A program made the position numbers and the translations under genes. This document shows, one piece after another, positions 1-11,413 of a DNA stretch of 64,000 bases. This DNA is from Microdochium bolleyi (Eukaryota; Ascomycota; Sordariomycetes; Xylariales; Microdochiaceae). The first letter of the stretch is position 1. Each line of letters starts with the position of its first letter. The notes under the pieces were generated by a model. It did no database searches and had not been told where the DNA came from. It worked only from the letters and a program-made list of their open reading frames with translations. The stretch covers positions 4,221,524-4,285,523 of the forward strand of contig KQ964245.1 in the NCBI GenBank assembly GCA_001566295.1, written 5' to 3'.

Positions 1-2712
1 TTGGGTAAACCATCGAGCCTTCCAGTTCGCGGCTTGGTTCGGTGATCTTGATCTGTTACAGGAGGATACATAGCACAGCTCTGGCGTTGCACTCGCGATT
101 GGCCGGTGTCGATATGGAGGAGCTGGAGCTCGTGCGTCCGGGTCGTGGCTTCCTCCCGAGAGGGCCGTCGAGACCCCCAAGCGCATTTGCGCACACAGCG
201 CGATGCAAGGGCGATGCATGTCTCGGCCCGTGTCTATTCTGCGCATCCGCTACACTTCACCGACCTACTGCGGAATACTCGTCGGCGTCCCGGCGGTGCA
301 GAGTTTACGCGGTACCGTCCCTTAGGGTAGGGACAGCCGTTGATGCCAACGAGCAAGCTTCCTTGACGCTCACGGCTAGACTGCCGAGGCGCGCGGACCC
401 AGCTCTGACGGCTGTTGTGTCGTCCTCGTTCCCCTTCAGGCTTCAGGTCAGTTTTAGCTCGGGCCTAGCACTAGCAAAAAAGTTCTCTGGCGGCCGCGCC
501 CAGGCTAACGTATTTGCTAGATCGAGGCTGGCTCGGCCGGCGCCCGGTCGGGCCAGAGCTGGGCCTCGCTCACGGCATTCCATCTCACCGCGGGCGCGGG
601 CGCGGGCACGGGAGCTGCACATCCCCATCTCCATGATCGACGCTGCCAGCGGCACAGGTTCCGCGTCGGCCTTCTCTGACTCGCAACCACAAGCCAGCCA
701 TCCAGCCATCAGCCGTCGAGTGTCGCGACAACACACGTCCGCCCATCTCTCTCAGCATCACCATCGCACAGCCCGGCGTCATGTTGCTCGCTAGCCTGGA
801 TGCTCAAATCTGCGTGCAGCCCTGACTCGAGACGGTCAATTCCAGAACCTCCCCGATCGCTTCGGCCCCGCCGAATTGCCTCCCACCAGAAGCGACCGCA
901 GAACGCTGTCTGCCCGCCATGCCCGCACTGCCCGCCACGATCCGTGGCTCGCAATAAGAGCGGGCGTCAACATTGTCAGCGTACAGTACGGTAATGCTAC
1001 AGCCGCTTATGCGGCCGCTGCAGTTGGCACGTCTGGCGCTCGGAGTTGCCCGCCCAAGCTGTGCAGATGAAGGCCTTCTAGAATATTGACGGAACCTCGG
1101 ACTTGCAGGGTGTCGCCTGCAACAGCTGGCTAGCCCCGGCCCCTGACTGGGTTCCCACGGCTGGCACGACATGATGATGAAATTGCTCCCAGGTACAGTG
1201 CTGAGGCCCCAGCCGATTCGCATCGCACGGAACAGCATACGGTCTGCGCGATGGTCATTGTTCACCTCAAATACGGTACATGATATGTTCGAAATGGACT
1301 GCGACCGTCCGGGCTGGCAATTATTTTCCTGCCACTGACACTCTTCAGTAGATCGCGGCAATGAGAATGACTGCGGTGAGTAACGCACTGTCCGGTGCAC
1401 CGAAGACAACATTGCTCCTTGTCAGCTGTGCTACCCACCGCAACCTGACTTCCAATTTCGCGTCGTGTCCTAGGCCATGCAGGAGTTAATCTGCCCCAGG
1501 AACTATCTCCATTAGAGCAACTAGCTCGGCATCGGCAATCTCGCCTTCTCCATCCTGACATGGAAGCACTGCCAATGAAAGAGCTGGGACGCGGCCATCC
1601 ACCTCCACTGCCACATGGCTCTCTTGGATCCGTTATTGAGGTCCTGACCATCCTGTGGAGTGTGCTGCCAGGCTGATTCTCCGTACAGCGTGCGTGGAGG
1701 CGTGGGTGATGCCCATGCGATGCCGACACTGATCTGTTCACACGCCAGTATCCCTGTGTACATGCTCTGAACTCACAAACAACGATATCAAGATCGAGAA
1801 GCGTATCGCGGTCATCTGCACAACTAGGCATCTCCTTGTGTGGCCTGTGTGTCCGCCATTATATTCGACACTTGCCGCCAGCCCATCTTGCGGGTAACAA
1901 TCAACATTCGCACAAACGCGCCTTTCATGAGGATTGCAAAAGTGACGAATCTCGGGGTACTTCTGCTGCCGAAGCTCAGGAGTGCAGCGTTCGATCCATG
2001 TGTGCGCCGGACAGCGACACATGGTAGTCATCTAAATCTTCGGCACGTTGGCACGATGGCATCCGCTCACGGCGCGAGCATACACTTTACAAACCGGCAG
2101 AGCCACACTGGATCATCGTTGGGATTAAAAGCATTGTGCTGTTACCGACGTGCTGGTACTCGTCCCTGGTGGCTCTGTTCATGACTCATGCTCAGCTGTA
2201 CACGACTCGAAGGTCGATCGGATCACCTGTGAGCCTCGTCAAATAAGCTCGGCGAGTGACTACCGAGCCCAGGTCAATACCTAGTCATCACGTTCTGCGC
2301 ATGTAGTCGAGTTGGACCCTCTAGTGCTTGAATCACAGGATAGACATGTCATTGAAACCGCTTGGACCACAAGCGCCCGTCAAGGTGCCTCGACAATTGA
2401 GTCAAGAAGTGCTTTTTGGCTCTGGTAGTCGATGCGCGTGGTGGGAGACCCCCGCAAGAAGCACCCAGAGGCAGCCGATCAAGGTTATGGCGTGCCCGTT
2501 GACGCACGACGATGCCCACCCTGCATGTTTGGCTTCCCAGACCGCCGCCTTTTAAAGTCGCGGCTGCCAAGCCCCAGTTCCTACGGCCGAGGGACCGCCC
2601 GAGCTTGTTTTGCGCCCGCGCCTAAGCATCTGCATATTTGGGCTTCTGCTCGCCTTGTCTGCATCCGGTCGCAATTCAGTTTCGTTGCAGCAGCGCGCGC
2701 TATCAATTCGCC
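1..2712. other. No confident gene; upstream region of the Smr gene
   Basis: I see no convincing gene in this stretch. Several open frames of 190-250 codons exist on both strands (for example 42-794 plus and 804-1412 minus), but they overlap each other, show no recognisable domain and have no supporting splice structure. The segment around 660-780 is C-rich and resembles a fungal 5' leader, ending in an ATG at 781 that opens only a short frame. The last few hundred bases must contain the promoter of the Smr gene that starts at 2713. Confidence 0.5.
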
Positions 2713-3797
2713 ATGTCGATTCCTATGACTCGGCTCGGAGGCAATGGTAAGTCAGCACACAGTCGCGGTGCCCTTGGCGCGTCTGCTCCCGCCATGATGT
2801 GCCCACGACGTCATCCTTGCCCGGAAGCTGGGGGCTCTGTCCAGATCCAAATGTCAACTGACAGCAACGCCCGCCATTCCAGCCTTCAGCCACAGCCCCA
2901 ACAACGATGCCGAAGCTGAGTACGACCGCCTGCGCGATTTGGCGCGCGAGGAGGCGAGGAAGCGCGGTGACTGTTTTGACCGGGTATGTTAGCACCCTGG
3001 ACGAGCTCTTCTCGGGCGACCAAAACCCTGATTGGAGATGAGCAAAGACCGGAATGCTGACACCGGCCTTGCGACTGTGCTCCTTCGTAGTCGCGACGCG
3101 CATACGATGACGGAGACGGCGCCGCTGCTAAGCAGCTGAGCAACGAGGGCAAGGCGCACGGCGCCAAGATGGAGCAATACAACAAGCAGGCCAGCGAGTT
3201 CATCTTCCGCGAGAACAATGCGCCCGGCCGCCACCCGGACGACACCATCGACCTGCACGGGCAGTTTGTCGAAGAGGCCGAGGACATTCTCGAGGAGCGC
3301 ATCCGCTATGCAACTCAGCAGGGGCAGAGCCATCTCCACGTGTATGTCTTTGTCGTCGATCAGTCGCTCGGTCGCGGTAGAAGAAGTCAAGATGTGGCCG
3401 TTGCTGACACCATTCGCGCAAATGTTGTAGCATCGTGGGCAAGGGCAACCACAGCGTGGACCACGTCCAGAAGATCAAGCCCCGCGTCGAGCAGGTTTGC
3501 CGCGAGCTCGGCCTGCAGTACCAGACCGAGGAGAACGCCGGCCGGATGTACATCAACCTCACGGGCGGAAAGGCCGTGCCGCCTCCGCAGCACGGTGGTG
3601 GTGGTGGTGGTGGGCAGCAGCAGCACCACGGCGGCCAGCAGCAACACCATGGCGGCCAGCAGCAGCAACACGGTGGACAGCAACAGCAGCACGGTGGGCA
3701 GCAGCAGCACGGAGGCCAGCAGCAGGGGCAGGACCCTGTGGAGAAGCTCATTGGCAAGCTTGTACGCAAGCTGGGCGACTGCTGTACTGTCATGTAG
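2713..3797 (+). CDS. Smr-domain protein with DUF1771 and C-terminal CaaX box
   Basis: Four exons (2713-2746, 2865-2983, 3091-3341, 3431-3797) give a 256-residue protein; all junctions follow GT..AG and the frame is closed. Order of parts: a DUF1771-type helical segment rich in Tyr/Arg/Glu (about residues 27-85), an Smr domain beginning with the signature IDLHG and continuing across the last intron into IVGKGNHS, then a low-complexity tract of Gly and repeated HGGQQQ units, and a short amphipathic end. Smr domains of this group are RNA/DNA-binding or nicking modules; DUF1771-Smr proteins are common in fungi with no settled role. The last residues are DCCTVM: CTVM fits a farnesylation CaaX motif and the preceding Cys could be palmitoylated, as in Ras proteins. 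That would place the protein at a membrane (inference). The (GGT)n and (CAG)n tracts at about 3590-3730 encode the low-complexity part and may be length-polymorphic. Confidence 0.9.
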
Positions 3798-4975
3798 CGG
3801 CTCTGGTTGTTCTGCGCTTGTCTTTTCCAGCGCGATCTCCCCGGAGGGTTGCTGGATAGATCTCGTCTTGCTCTCTGCTGTTGGATATAGCTTCCAAAAA
3901 CATATACCATCATCTACCAGCACATTGAATGATTCGCCCATGGCAACGTGCATGTGTTTCAGCTTCTCATGTCATCGCCGATCCAGCTCGCGTTGCTGGC
4001 AATCCACAGACTCGTGGTCGAATCGCGGGACTGTGGCCGCCCACAGCCACACGTCTCAAAACACTCCCGTGTTCCGGGCCAGCATGCGTTAGGCAGTGCG
4101 TTCGGAAGAAGGCATGATCCTATCCCTCCGGACTTGGTTGTGTCCTCGTCCAGTCTGCCTGTAGACGAGCCACCCACCATGGCGTATCATGCATCATGAA
4201 ATTTTGCTGCCGCCACAAAAACACACTGGTTGGCTCTAGTGACAAGCATGGTTCCAGACTGTTGGGTCACTTACGTCTAGGCATGTACGTCGGCGCGGCG
4301 ACCGTGTATGGAAGCCAGGCCTGTCGATGACATGCTGTGTATGTAGTAAATCACCACGTATTTGTATGTTCTAGTACCGTTGTGCCGCCGGAAGTCAATG
4401 TCATTGGTAGTGTTAGGATCGACGGCCAACAGAGGGTCCCCGGATTAACGTTCCACTTCAATGTTGACCGGGTGCTTTTATTTCTACTGAAGAGACGCCG
4501 TCTCCGCACATATCAAAAAGGAGAGGAGTGAGAGAGAAGACATTGAAACATTATTTATATTCGTGCAAAATATCCACAAATTTCACAGGTATGACCAGTG
4601 TTGCGTGTTGAAGTACCTACTTGCTTCATCTCGTTTATTAATCTGCCACGAAGCTAATAGATGGTAGCCTCTTAGTATCTGTGCTCCCTGGGATAGTGAA
4701 TTCCTGTGTGTAGCCAGAGATGTCGAGAGTACCTAGTGTCTAACATTTCCCTTGTTTTTCTCATTCAACAAGCGGTCCCCATTTCGTAACGACCCTCTAG
4801 GGACAACGAGGTGTTCCATAAAGCTCCTGTATCCCTTTTACCATATGTCGTTATATTTTACCGGCGGGGTATATACGGTGCGAATTATACGACGCCTATC
4901 GATAGATCTAACAAGCACCCCGTGCAGCCATAAAACAGACCTAGCACAAGCCCTGTGTTCACGGACTACGCCGGA
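3798..4975. other. Convergent intergenic region, AT-rich
   Basis: This lies between the stop codons of two convergent genes and should hold both 3' ends. The part from about 4500 to 4960 is clearly richer in A+T than the flanking coding DNA. I see no gene or repeat in it. Confidence 0.5.
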
Positions 4976-6605
4976 TCACTCCTCGACTCCCGGCGGCGGC
5001 GGCCATATCGTTGAGACATACTTGAGCGACCCAGGCACGTCCTGGTTGACGGCGAACTCGAGGACCCTCCCGTCGTTGGCGATGCCGTAGAACATGGCGT
5101 CGAGCGACAGGCTGATGGCCGTGAAGCGCGGCGAGGTCCCCGTGTAGCCTGCGAGGGCGACGTCGCTGATGGGCGTCTGCTGTCCGCCGCTGCTGGCCCA
5201 CCAACTCGCCGATAGCGCGCCGTCGCTCGTGAGAGACAGGTAGAGCGTCTGGCCCCAGGCCTTCCACTTGGTGATGGCAAACTGCGTCTCGCTAGCCGCC
5301 GAGGGCACGATGGAGTCCAGAAGCGGTTTGCCTGGTGGTTTACAAGTTAGCACTGCTTGTCCGCCGCGGACACCATGAATAGACCACTGGTGCTGATGAC
5401 AGGGGGGCAAGCTACTACTCACCTGTACCCTTCCATGTAGTGCCATTAAACTCGTACAGCTGCATCGAAGGGTTGCCACCGCTCGTCCTAGTCTCCGAGG
5501 TGAGCCCCATTTTGTTGGCCACGGTCTGATACCAGGGCACGAGGGCCAGCGCGGTCGACTTGCTGACGGAGCCCGAGTCCATGGCCACGTCCGGGTTGTC
5601 CCAGTGGCTGTTGTTGGCCGTCATGATGGCTCCGTCGCTGTTGCGCTGGTACGCGAGGATCCAGTCGCCGACGCACTTTGGCGCGCAGCGCTGCCAGGCG
5701 GCGGCGATCTGCGAGTCGGGCCAGATCTGGTGGTTGAAGGACCCGGGAGCCTCGGCGGTCCAGCTGTCGGGCTCCTTCTTGACGTCAGACACGGCGCTGT
5801 ACACGCGCCGGACGACGTTGCTCGAGTCGACGTACCAGAGCCGCGGGCCGAAGGCGTTGACGGTGTCGAGGGCGGCCGAGGCCAGGCTCTTGCCGGGGGC
5901 AATGTCTATCTCGACCTTGCGGGAGCGCAGGATATCGGTGACGTTGTGCGTCAGCCAGGTGCCGTTCTGCGAGTCCCAGAGGCGGGCGACGATCGAGTTG
6001 TGCTCGTCCTGGAAAAAGACGGCCCGGCGCTCAAAGTTGTCAGACCCGGTCCAGTTCGTGGCGGCAATCTTTGAGCCCTTGAGGACGGCCGGGAAGGCTG
6101 ACGACGGGTCAGTGGCGTTGGGCTTCGGTGATGCTTCAGGCGCGGCACTGCCGTCAACCTGGCCGCTTTTCCTGGCCGTGATGCTTGCGACAATGCCTCC
6201 GACGATGGCCCCGATGATGACAACAGCCGCGACCACAAAGACAATCCAGAACGTCCGCCGTCGCACGCCACATGTCGTGGGCTCCCTGCCGACCGGAGTC
6301 GCGGCAAACACCGTGCCGGTCCCCTTGCTATCGTCGAGCTCGACGTAACCTGGAGGCGGCGAGCCCAAGGCACCAGAGCCCACCGTTGCTCCCACATGCT
6401 CGGGGTACACCTCGCCCCATTGTTGCTGGTGCGGGTATGCTGCCTCCTTCTGCGAATACTCGACAGCCTGTGGGTCGTCGGCGTAGTGGTAGCCCTGCTC
6501 GTGGTTCACCACCATCGGCGCATGCTGCGCGTTGTCGTCGACATCGTTACTGTGGTTGCTGCCGTGGTGGGCTCCATCGGGGCCAGCATATCTGTACGGC
6601 TCCAT
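4976..6605 (-). CDS. Membrane-tethered fucose-specific-lectin-like protein
   Basis: Two exons (6605-5423 and 5331-4976, intron 91 bp with a GCTAAC branch site) encode 512 residues. The first 117 residues are hydrophilic, His/Gln/Tyr-rich and without a signal peptide. A single strong hydrophobic segment at about residues 118-142 follows three arginines, so a type II membrane topology is expected, with the C-terminal part outside the cytosol. The rest, with repeated blocks of the type xIAATNW, RRxFFQD and LWYVDSSN, resembles the fungal fucose-specific lectin beta-propeller family (PF07938), in which each blade contributes a Trp and an Arg/Glu to sugar binding. Secreted or cytosolic family members are about 310 residues; the extra length here is the N-terminal tail and anchor. 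The ATG chosen begins MEPYRY; an upstream in-frame extension has only a non-ATG start. Lectin assignment is by pattern and from memory of the family; sugar specificity is not shown. Confidence 0.75.
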
Positions 6606-8754
6606 GGCTGAGTCGGACACGGGAAGTTGTCGTTCTGGTCGACTGGAACTTCCCGTGGGATTCTGACCACGAGTCTTTTCGTCTCGGCCGGGCAGCAGCC
6701 ACACGGCTGGGGCTGCTGGCGTTGAAGGCAGCCGCGAGAGTGCTGCTGATCTGAACGAGGAGTTTGCGGATGTCCCTGGGCGAGGAAAGTGTCACCGAGA
6801 CATGTCAGACCAGAACAAAGACAAGGTGACAGAAAAGCAAAGGCACAAGCAGGAACAACCCAGCTCCCACTTTTGTCCCACGATCGCGGGCCAGCCGCCC
6901 TCCCACGTCCGCCTAGGGCTTGACAGGATCTCAATCCACGTTCTGGATCTGGGTGGCGGGCGGATGCCGATCCGCTGACAGGCGCTTTTCCTCTCTCCCT
7001 GCAAGGTTGCTTCGCCTTTCCGGCGGTCTAGGTCGCCAATCAGATCGTAAATCCAGGGCCGGTGGCTCGGGGGGATAGTGCTATAATGGTGCCGTGGGCC
7101 ACAGGGGGCCCTGTGGCCCACGGCGCGCGTTGGGATATTGAGGATCGCATCCCGGCGAGACCTGCATTAGTGGACTCTCTAATCAACTATCAGCTGGATA
7201 GGTGCTAACCTTTGACTCCGTACTTCGTCTATGTCCATTGCCCATCGTCTCCTGTGGCCAGGTTGCTGCTGCTGCACGATTGAAGATGCTGCCGACGACC
7301 GGGGACCCCCATGCTGCGAGTAGCCGAGCACAGTCGAGGAGCTTAGTCCCATCCCCATAGGATGGGGATCCAGGCCAGGAGGACGCCGCATCAATAGTTG
7401 GTTCCAAAGGCAAACGTTGAGGCTGAGCTGGGCCCTGCTCACAAGTGCTGACTAGAGGACCGCTCTATTTTCTGTCCAAAATTAGCGGTCATCAGGATCT
7501 CCGAAGCGGCAGCGGCCGCGGCGCAGGCGTATCAGTCGAAGTCCGAGACGAGAAGTGGACCAGGATAGGGTATGCTGAGGTATCCTGCGATCCTTTCCGC
7601 CGTGTGCCAGCATCTCTGTAAAGTGTTACCAAGACTGCTACAAAGGGAACGCCTACGGCCGCGCGCGCGTCGAGTCTCGATATTCCTTGAGCATTATCTT
7701 CAAATTGTTGTACACGATTTGCTGTAAACGATTGTTGATCAACCACCGGTCACTATCAGCTATAATATACGTGAGATCTAAGGTCGTTTCCAGAGTTGAT
7801 ATCCGACGGTGGATGACATAAGACGCTGGGGAAGTCAACGATCGAGAAGTACAAGAAAAGGGCTGAAGCCCAAAATTAACACATTCTTCTCATTCGTTTG
7901 GTCAAAATTACCCGGGGCTTGTCAGGCATGCGGGATACAACGGGATGTTGCATCCTGGCGACGTTGACAACATAAGGATAGATGGAGATCATGACTGCCA
8001 ATGGGTGGCAGACGTGCTCATAAGCGCATGCCCTATCTGGCTGGCTTGCTCTACACTGCGCGTGCCCTTCTCGACCAAGTAGACTTTCAAGATGAGCATC
8101 ATTCTTGGTATCATTTCCGATGTCCTCATTAACAATACACGAAAGGTGATATCGGTGTCCTCCCCCCGTGATCCTCCGAAAGCCTTTCACGCCGTTTGCT
8201 GTGTGTCATAATCTAACGTACAGTCCTCATTTGTACAGGATGCGCGGAAAATAAAAAACAAACCGAAAAGGAACCGCAATGGAAAGTAACAATCCCTGGA
8301 TCAAATGGTTTTTCACTCCGTTTTCCATGCAAATGATGAGAGCTTTTCCGGACTTTTCCCGCGCCGCGCCTTCCTTCCTATCCTTTCGTTATACACAATG
8401 TACAAGGACCTCCTCTTCAAACTCCGAGGCTGGATAACGACGGCAAAGACAAAAAAAGTGGGACGCCCGTAAGCTATGTGTGATGATTTTCCTCCTCTGT
8501 TTACTCGTTGGGGGTCTCCGAACGTCAACAAACCCCCCGTGACGTCGGATGTTAGTGGTGCACGTCAAGAGCCATCGTCCGCAGTCAATCGCCATACAGA
8601 TGGGGAGGGACCGTGAGATGGCGCTGGATTCGCTTCTCAGTGATGAGCACTGTGGAAGCTGGTCAAGACAAAAGAAACAAGGTCAAGATTCGACCGCACG
8701 ATCCTTGTCGATCGAGATGTGAAGGGTTGATATCCTTTGGAGTCGAAACATTGT
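6606..8754. other. Intergenic region: lectin promoter side and G3BP 3' side
   Basis: No gene is supported. The GC-rich part up to about 7150 is upstream of the lectin gene and contains the palindrome listed separately; the rest becomes more AT-rich toward the 3' end of the G3BP-like gene. Short open frames here have no recognisable content. Confidence 0.5.
7091..7124. repeat. Perfect inverted repeat, 16-bp arms, 2-bp spacer
   Basis: The left arm 7091-7106 is the exact reverse complement of the right arm 7109-7124, separated by GG. Arms are GC-rich and contain GGGCC. It lies about 490 bp upstream of the lectin start codon. It could form a cruciform or an RNA hairpin, or be a dyad for a homodimeric regulator; the sequence alone does not decide. 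Confidence 0.9.
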
Positions 8755-10548
8755 TTAGGCAGTGGTCCAGGCACCGCCACGAGCGGCACCACCACGGCCG
8801 CGGTTCTGGCCGCCGAAGTTGCCTCGGCCGCCAGAGCTGCCAGATCGGCCACCCTCGAAGCTGCCACGACCGCCGCGGCTAGGTGCGCCTCCACGGCCAC
8901 CAGCGCTGTAGTTGCTACCTCCGTAAGCACCAGCCTTGGGGCGACGAGGCTCGACCTGGATGCTCTCGCCGTTGATGACGTGAGGGTTGGCGGCGACTGC
9001 AGCCTGGTAGCCAGCAACAGTGGCAAATTCGACGAAGGCGCAGTTCTGTTACATGTGTGGTTAGTGCGTGGCTGATCAAATCAAGGGCGATTGGAGAGCA
9101 TGCTAACCTTCTGGCGGTTGATGTCAAAGTACACAACCTCGCCGTGCTGAGCGAGGGCCTGCTTCAGCTCGTCGTGCTTAACCTTGTCCGTGACATATTT
9201 GACGTAGCCCATAGTGCCCTCCTTCTCAGTCTGGGTGCCAGTTGCTCCCTGAGGCTTGCTCTGACGCTTTGAGTCGCTGCCAGCAGTCTGCCACTCGGAT
9301 GACTCCTTGCCAGGGGCGCCGGCGTTCGAGGACTCCTCTGCGGCGGCTGTGGCCGGCGCAGCACCAGGCGCGGCAGCAGGAGCAGCGGCACTGGCGGGCT
9401 GAGCGGCACCGGCAGTAGCAGCAGGCTTTGCCTGGGCCGGAGGAGTGGCTGTCTTAGGCAGAGGAATGACCGGACGAGGAGTGGCGGCGGCGGCAGCGCG
9501 GCTGGCCCAGGTCATAGGCTTCGCAGGTTGAGCAGGCGCGGCAGCGGCCGGAGGAGGTGCAGGCTGGCGGTTCTGAACGGGAGTGGGGCTGGGGTCGGCG
9601 GGCTTCTCGGGTTCCTGGACTTCCTCAGCGACCAACTCCTCGAGAGTGGCCTCGGGGTTGGGAAGAGAGCTTGGCTCAGCAGGAGCGGCGGCAGCAGCAC
9701 TGACGTTGCTGACAGACTCTCCATTGACGGACTCAGGGGCCGCACTGACCTCCTCCAACTTCTTGTCGATCACGCCAGCATCAAGCGAAGGAGCAGCAAC
9801 CTCCTCGGCCGCGGCAGAAGCGGGAGCCTCCTCAGCCTCAGCAGCGGCCGCGGGAGCTTCAGCGGCAGCAGTGGTGGGCTCCTCGTCAGCAGCCTCGGTG
9901 GGCTCATCATCACCCTCATCGTCGATGTAGCGGAGGAGGTCGTTGAGGACGAAGTATCCAGAAGGCTGCTGGGCGAGAACGAATGTCTGCACAAACTTCT
10001 TGGGAGTGCCGGCCTTGTTCGATGTCTCGCCGATGACCTGGATCACGATATTCTCGTAAGAGGCCTGGGAGTCGACGTTGGAGACGCGGACCTTGCAGTC
10101 CTGGAGGTCGAGCTGCTTGAGGCGCTCTTGGATGGACTGCGTACAACGTGTCAGAGGGTTTCGATGCAGACTAGTGAACAGGGTCGGGAGTCTCCATGGT
10201 TACTCACCTGTCTACCAACAGAGACATTGGCGACCTCGGCCTCGCGACCGACGACAAACTGGGAGCGCTTGCCGTAGAAGAGCTAGACAACCGGCATTAG
10301 TGTATGCGCGCAGACGGGAGAAACGCGAGGTTCTGCCAAACCCGGCAGGGAGCAGATCTGGGACTCACGTGAAGCTTCTCGGGAGTCTTGCTGAGGGTGG
10401 TGTAGTATTGCTCGACGAAGAACCAGGCGACCTCGTCCTTGCCGAGGTTGCTGTCGCTGCCGACCTCGGCGGCGCCCGAGGTGGCAGAGACTGTGGAGGG
10501 GGCGTTGGTGGCTGTGAACTGCGCACCCGAGTTGCCGTTGGTCGCCAT
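8755..10548 (-). CDS. G3BP/Nxt3-like protein: NTF2-like domain plus RRM plus RGG tail
   Basis: Four exons (10548-10369, 10282-10208, 10136-9108, 9045-8755) give 524 residues. An NTF2-like domain occupies roughly residues 33-155 (VAWFFVEQYYTTL near its start, YFVLNDLLRYI near its end). A long Ala/Glu/Pro-rich disordered linker follows to about residue 390. An RRM spans the last intron (GYVKYVTD on one side, CAFVEFAT on the other), and the last 60 residues are Gly/Arg-rich with RGG units. This is the domain order of G3BP, S. pombe Nxt3 and budding-yeast Bre5, which partner the Ubp3/USP10 deubiquitinase and act in stress granules and ribophagy; the role here is inferred from that. Start ATG is the first in frame and is followed directly by the NTF2-like region. 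Confidence 0.9.
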
Positions 10549-11413
10549 GGTTGCGATGAGAGGACGGGAGCTACGATGGAGGCTTTGGTGTCAGATCGCG
10601 TGCTTCAATTGGTCCGCGAGGGGTGACGGAGCTGGGCATAGAGACAAACCTACTGGTGAAGGTGGGCGATGAGGAGATGTGAGGAGGCGCCCGTCAGGGG
10701 AGGGTTGAGGGTTGTGGTGCTGAGCGTGCAGCAGCGAGCGGGTCGAGGTGGAAGAATGAGGTGGGAAGTCGAGAGGAGACGTCAAAGGGCCGCGGGGTGC
10801 CGAAATTTGCGAGCGGGCGCGGACGAGAGCCTGAGCGCCGAGTGAAGTCAAGAGAACAGGCTTGGCGGGCGAAAGGAAGGACAATGGGGAATTCGACGGC
10901 TGGTATTATCGGATGGATGGGGGGACGGGGGATCGAAGCGCAATGGTTTGCGGAGGCGGGCGGGAAAGGGAAAAATGTCGAGAGGTGCTCGTGGTTGTCG
11001 TGATGTGCGGCTTGCGTCAGGCTCGGGGCGGCAGCAGGACGGCGCCTGTTTGTGTGTTTGTGCGCCCAGCGCCCAGCGCCCATGTGCTTGCTTGCCTGCA
11101 GGTGCCGAGCGGTGCTCTCCTCAGGAGTCTTCTCCACAGCCCGAGTACGCTAGTCATGGGGGGCCCGCGGTTGCGCGCGCACCAGCTTCTGCCTACCCGG
11201 TCGCCGCATCTTGGCCACTTGCACACAACCGCGTCGTGCGCAGCAGCTCATGATCCACGTTGGGCCTCAGAGGACATAACACCCAATAAAGTCAATTCTC
11301 CCTCCCAAGTGGTATCTTTGCGCCTGTGACATGTAATCAGATGGGGCATCGCCCTCGTCATCACTCGTTTCCCTCGTAGCCATTGGAGTCTTGGGGGTCT
11401 CAGTCAAGCGCCT
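10549..11413. other. Promoter region of the G3BP-like gene / NNF1 3' end
   Basis: Intergenic sequence between two minus-strand genes. It carries purine-rich plus-strand sequence near 10700-11000 (a pyrimidine-rich leader on the minus strand, usual for fungal 5' regions). No gene is supported. Confidence 0.5.

Noticed and set aside
42..794. 250-codon plus-strand open frame at the window start
   Set aside because: Overlaps other frames on both strands, composition follows the local GC-rich, repetitive DNA, and no domain, start context or splice structure supports it.
1985..2000. tRNA B-box-like GTTCGATCC
   Set aside because: Flanking bases do not form a T-arm stem and no A-box or acceptor stem is found at the right distance.
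3590..3730. GGT/CAG-rich tract as an independent repeat element
   Set aside because: It lies in frame inside the Smr gene and encodes its Gly and HGGQQQ low-complexity region.
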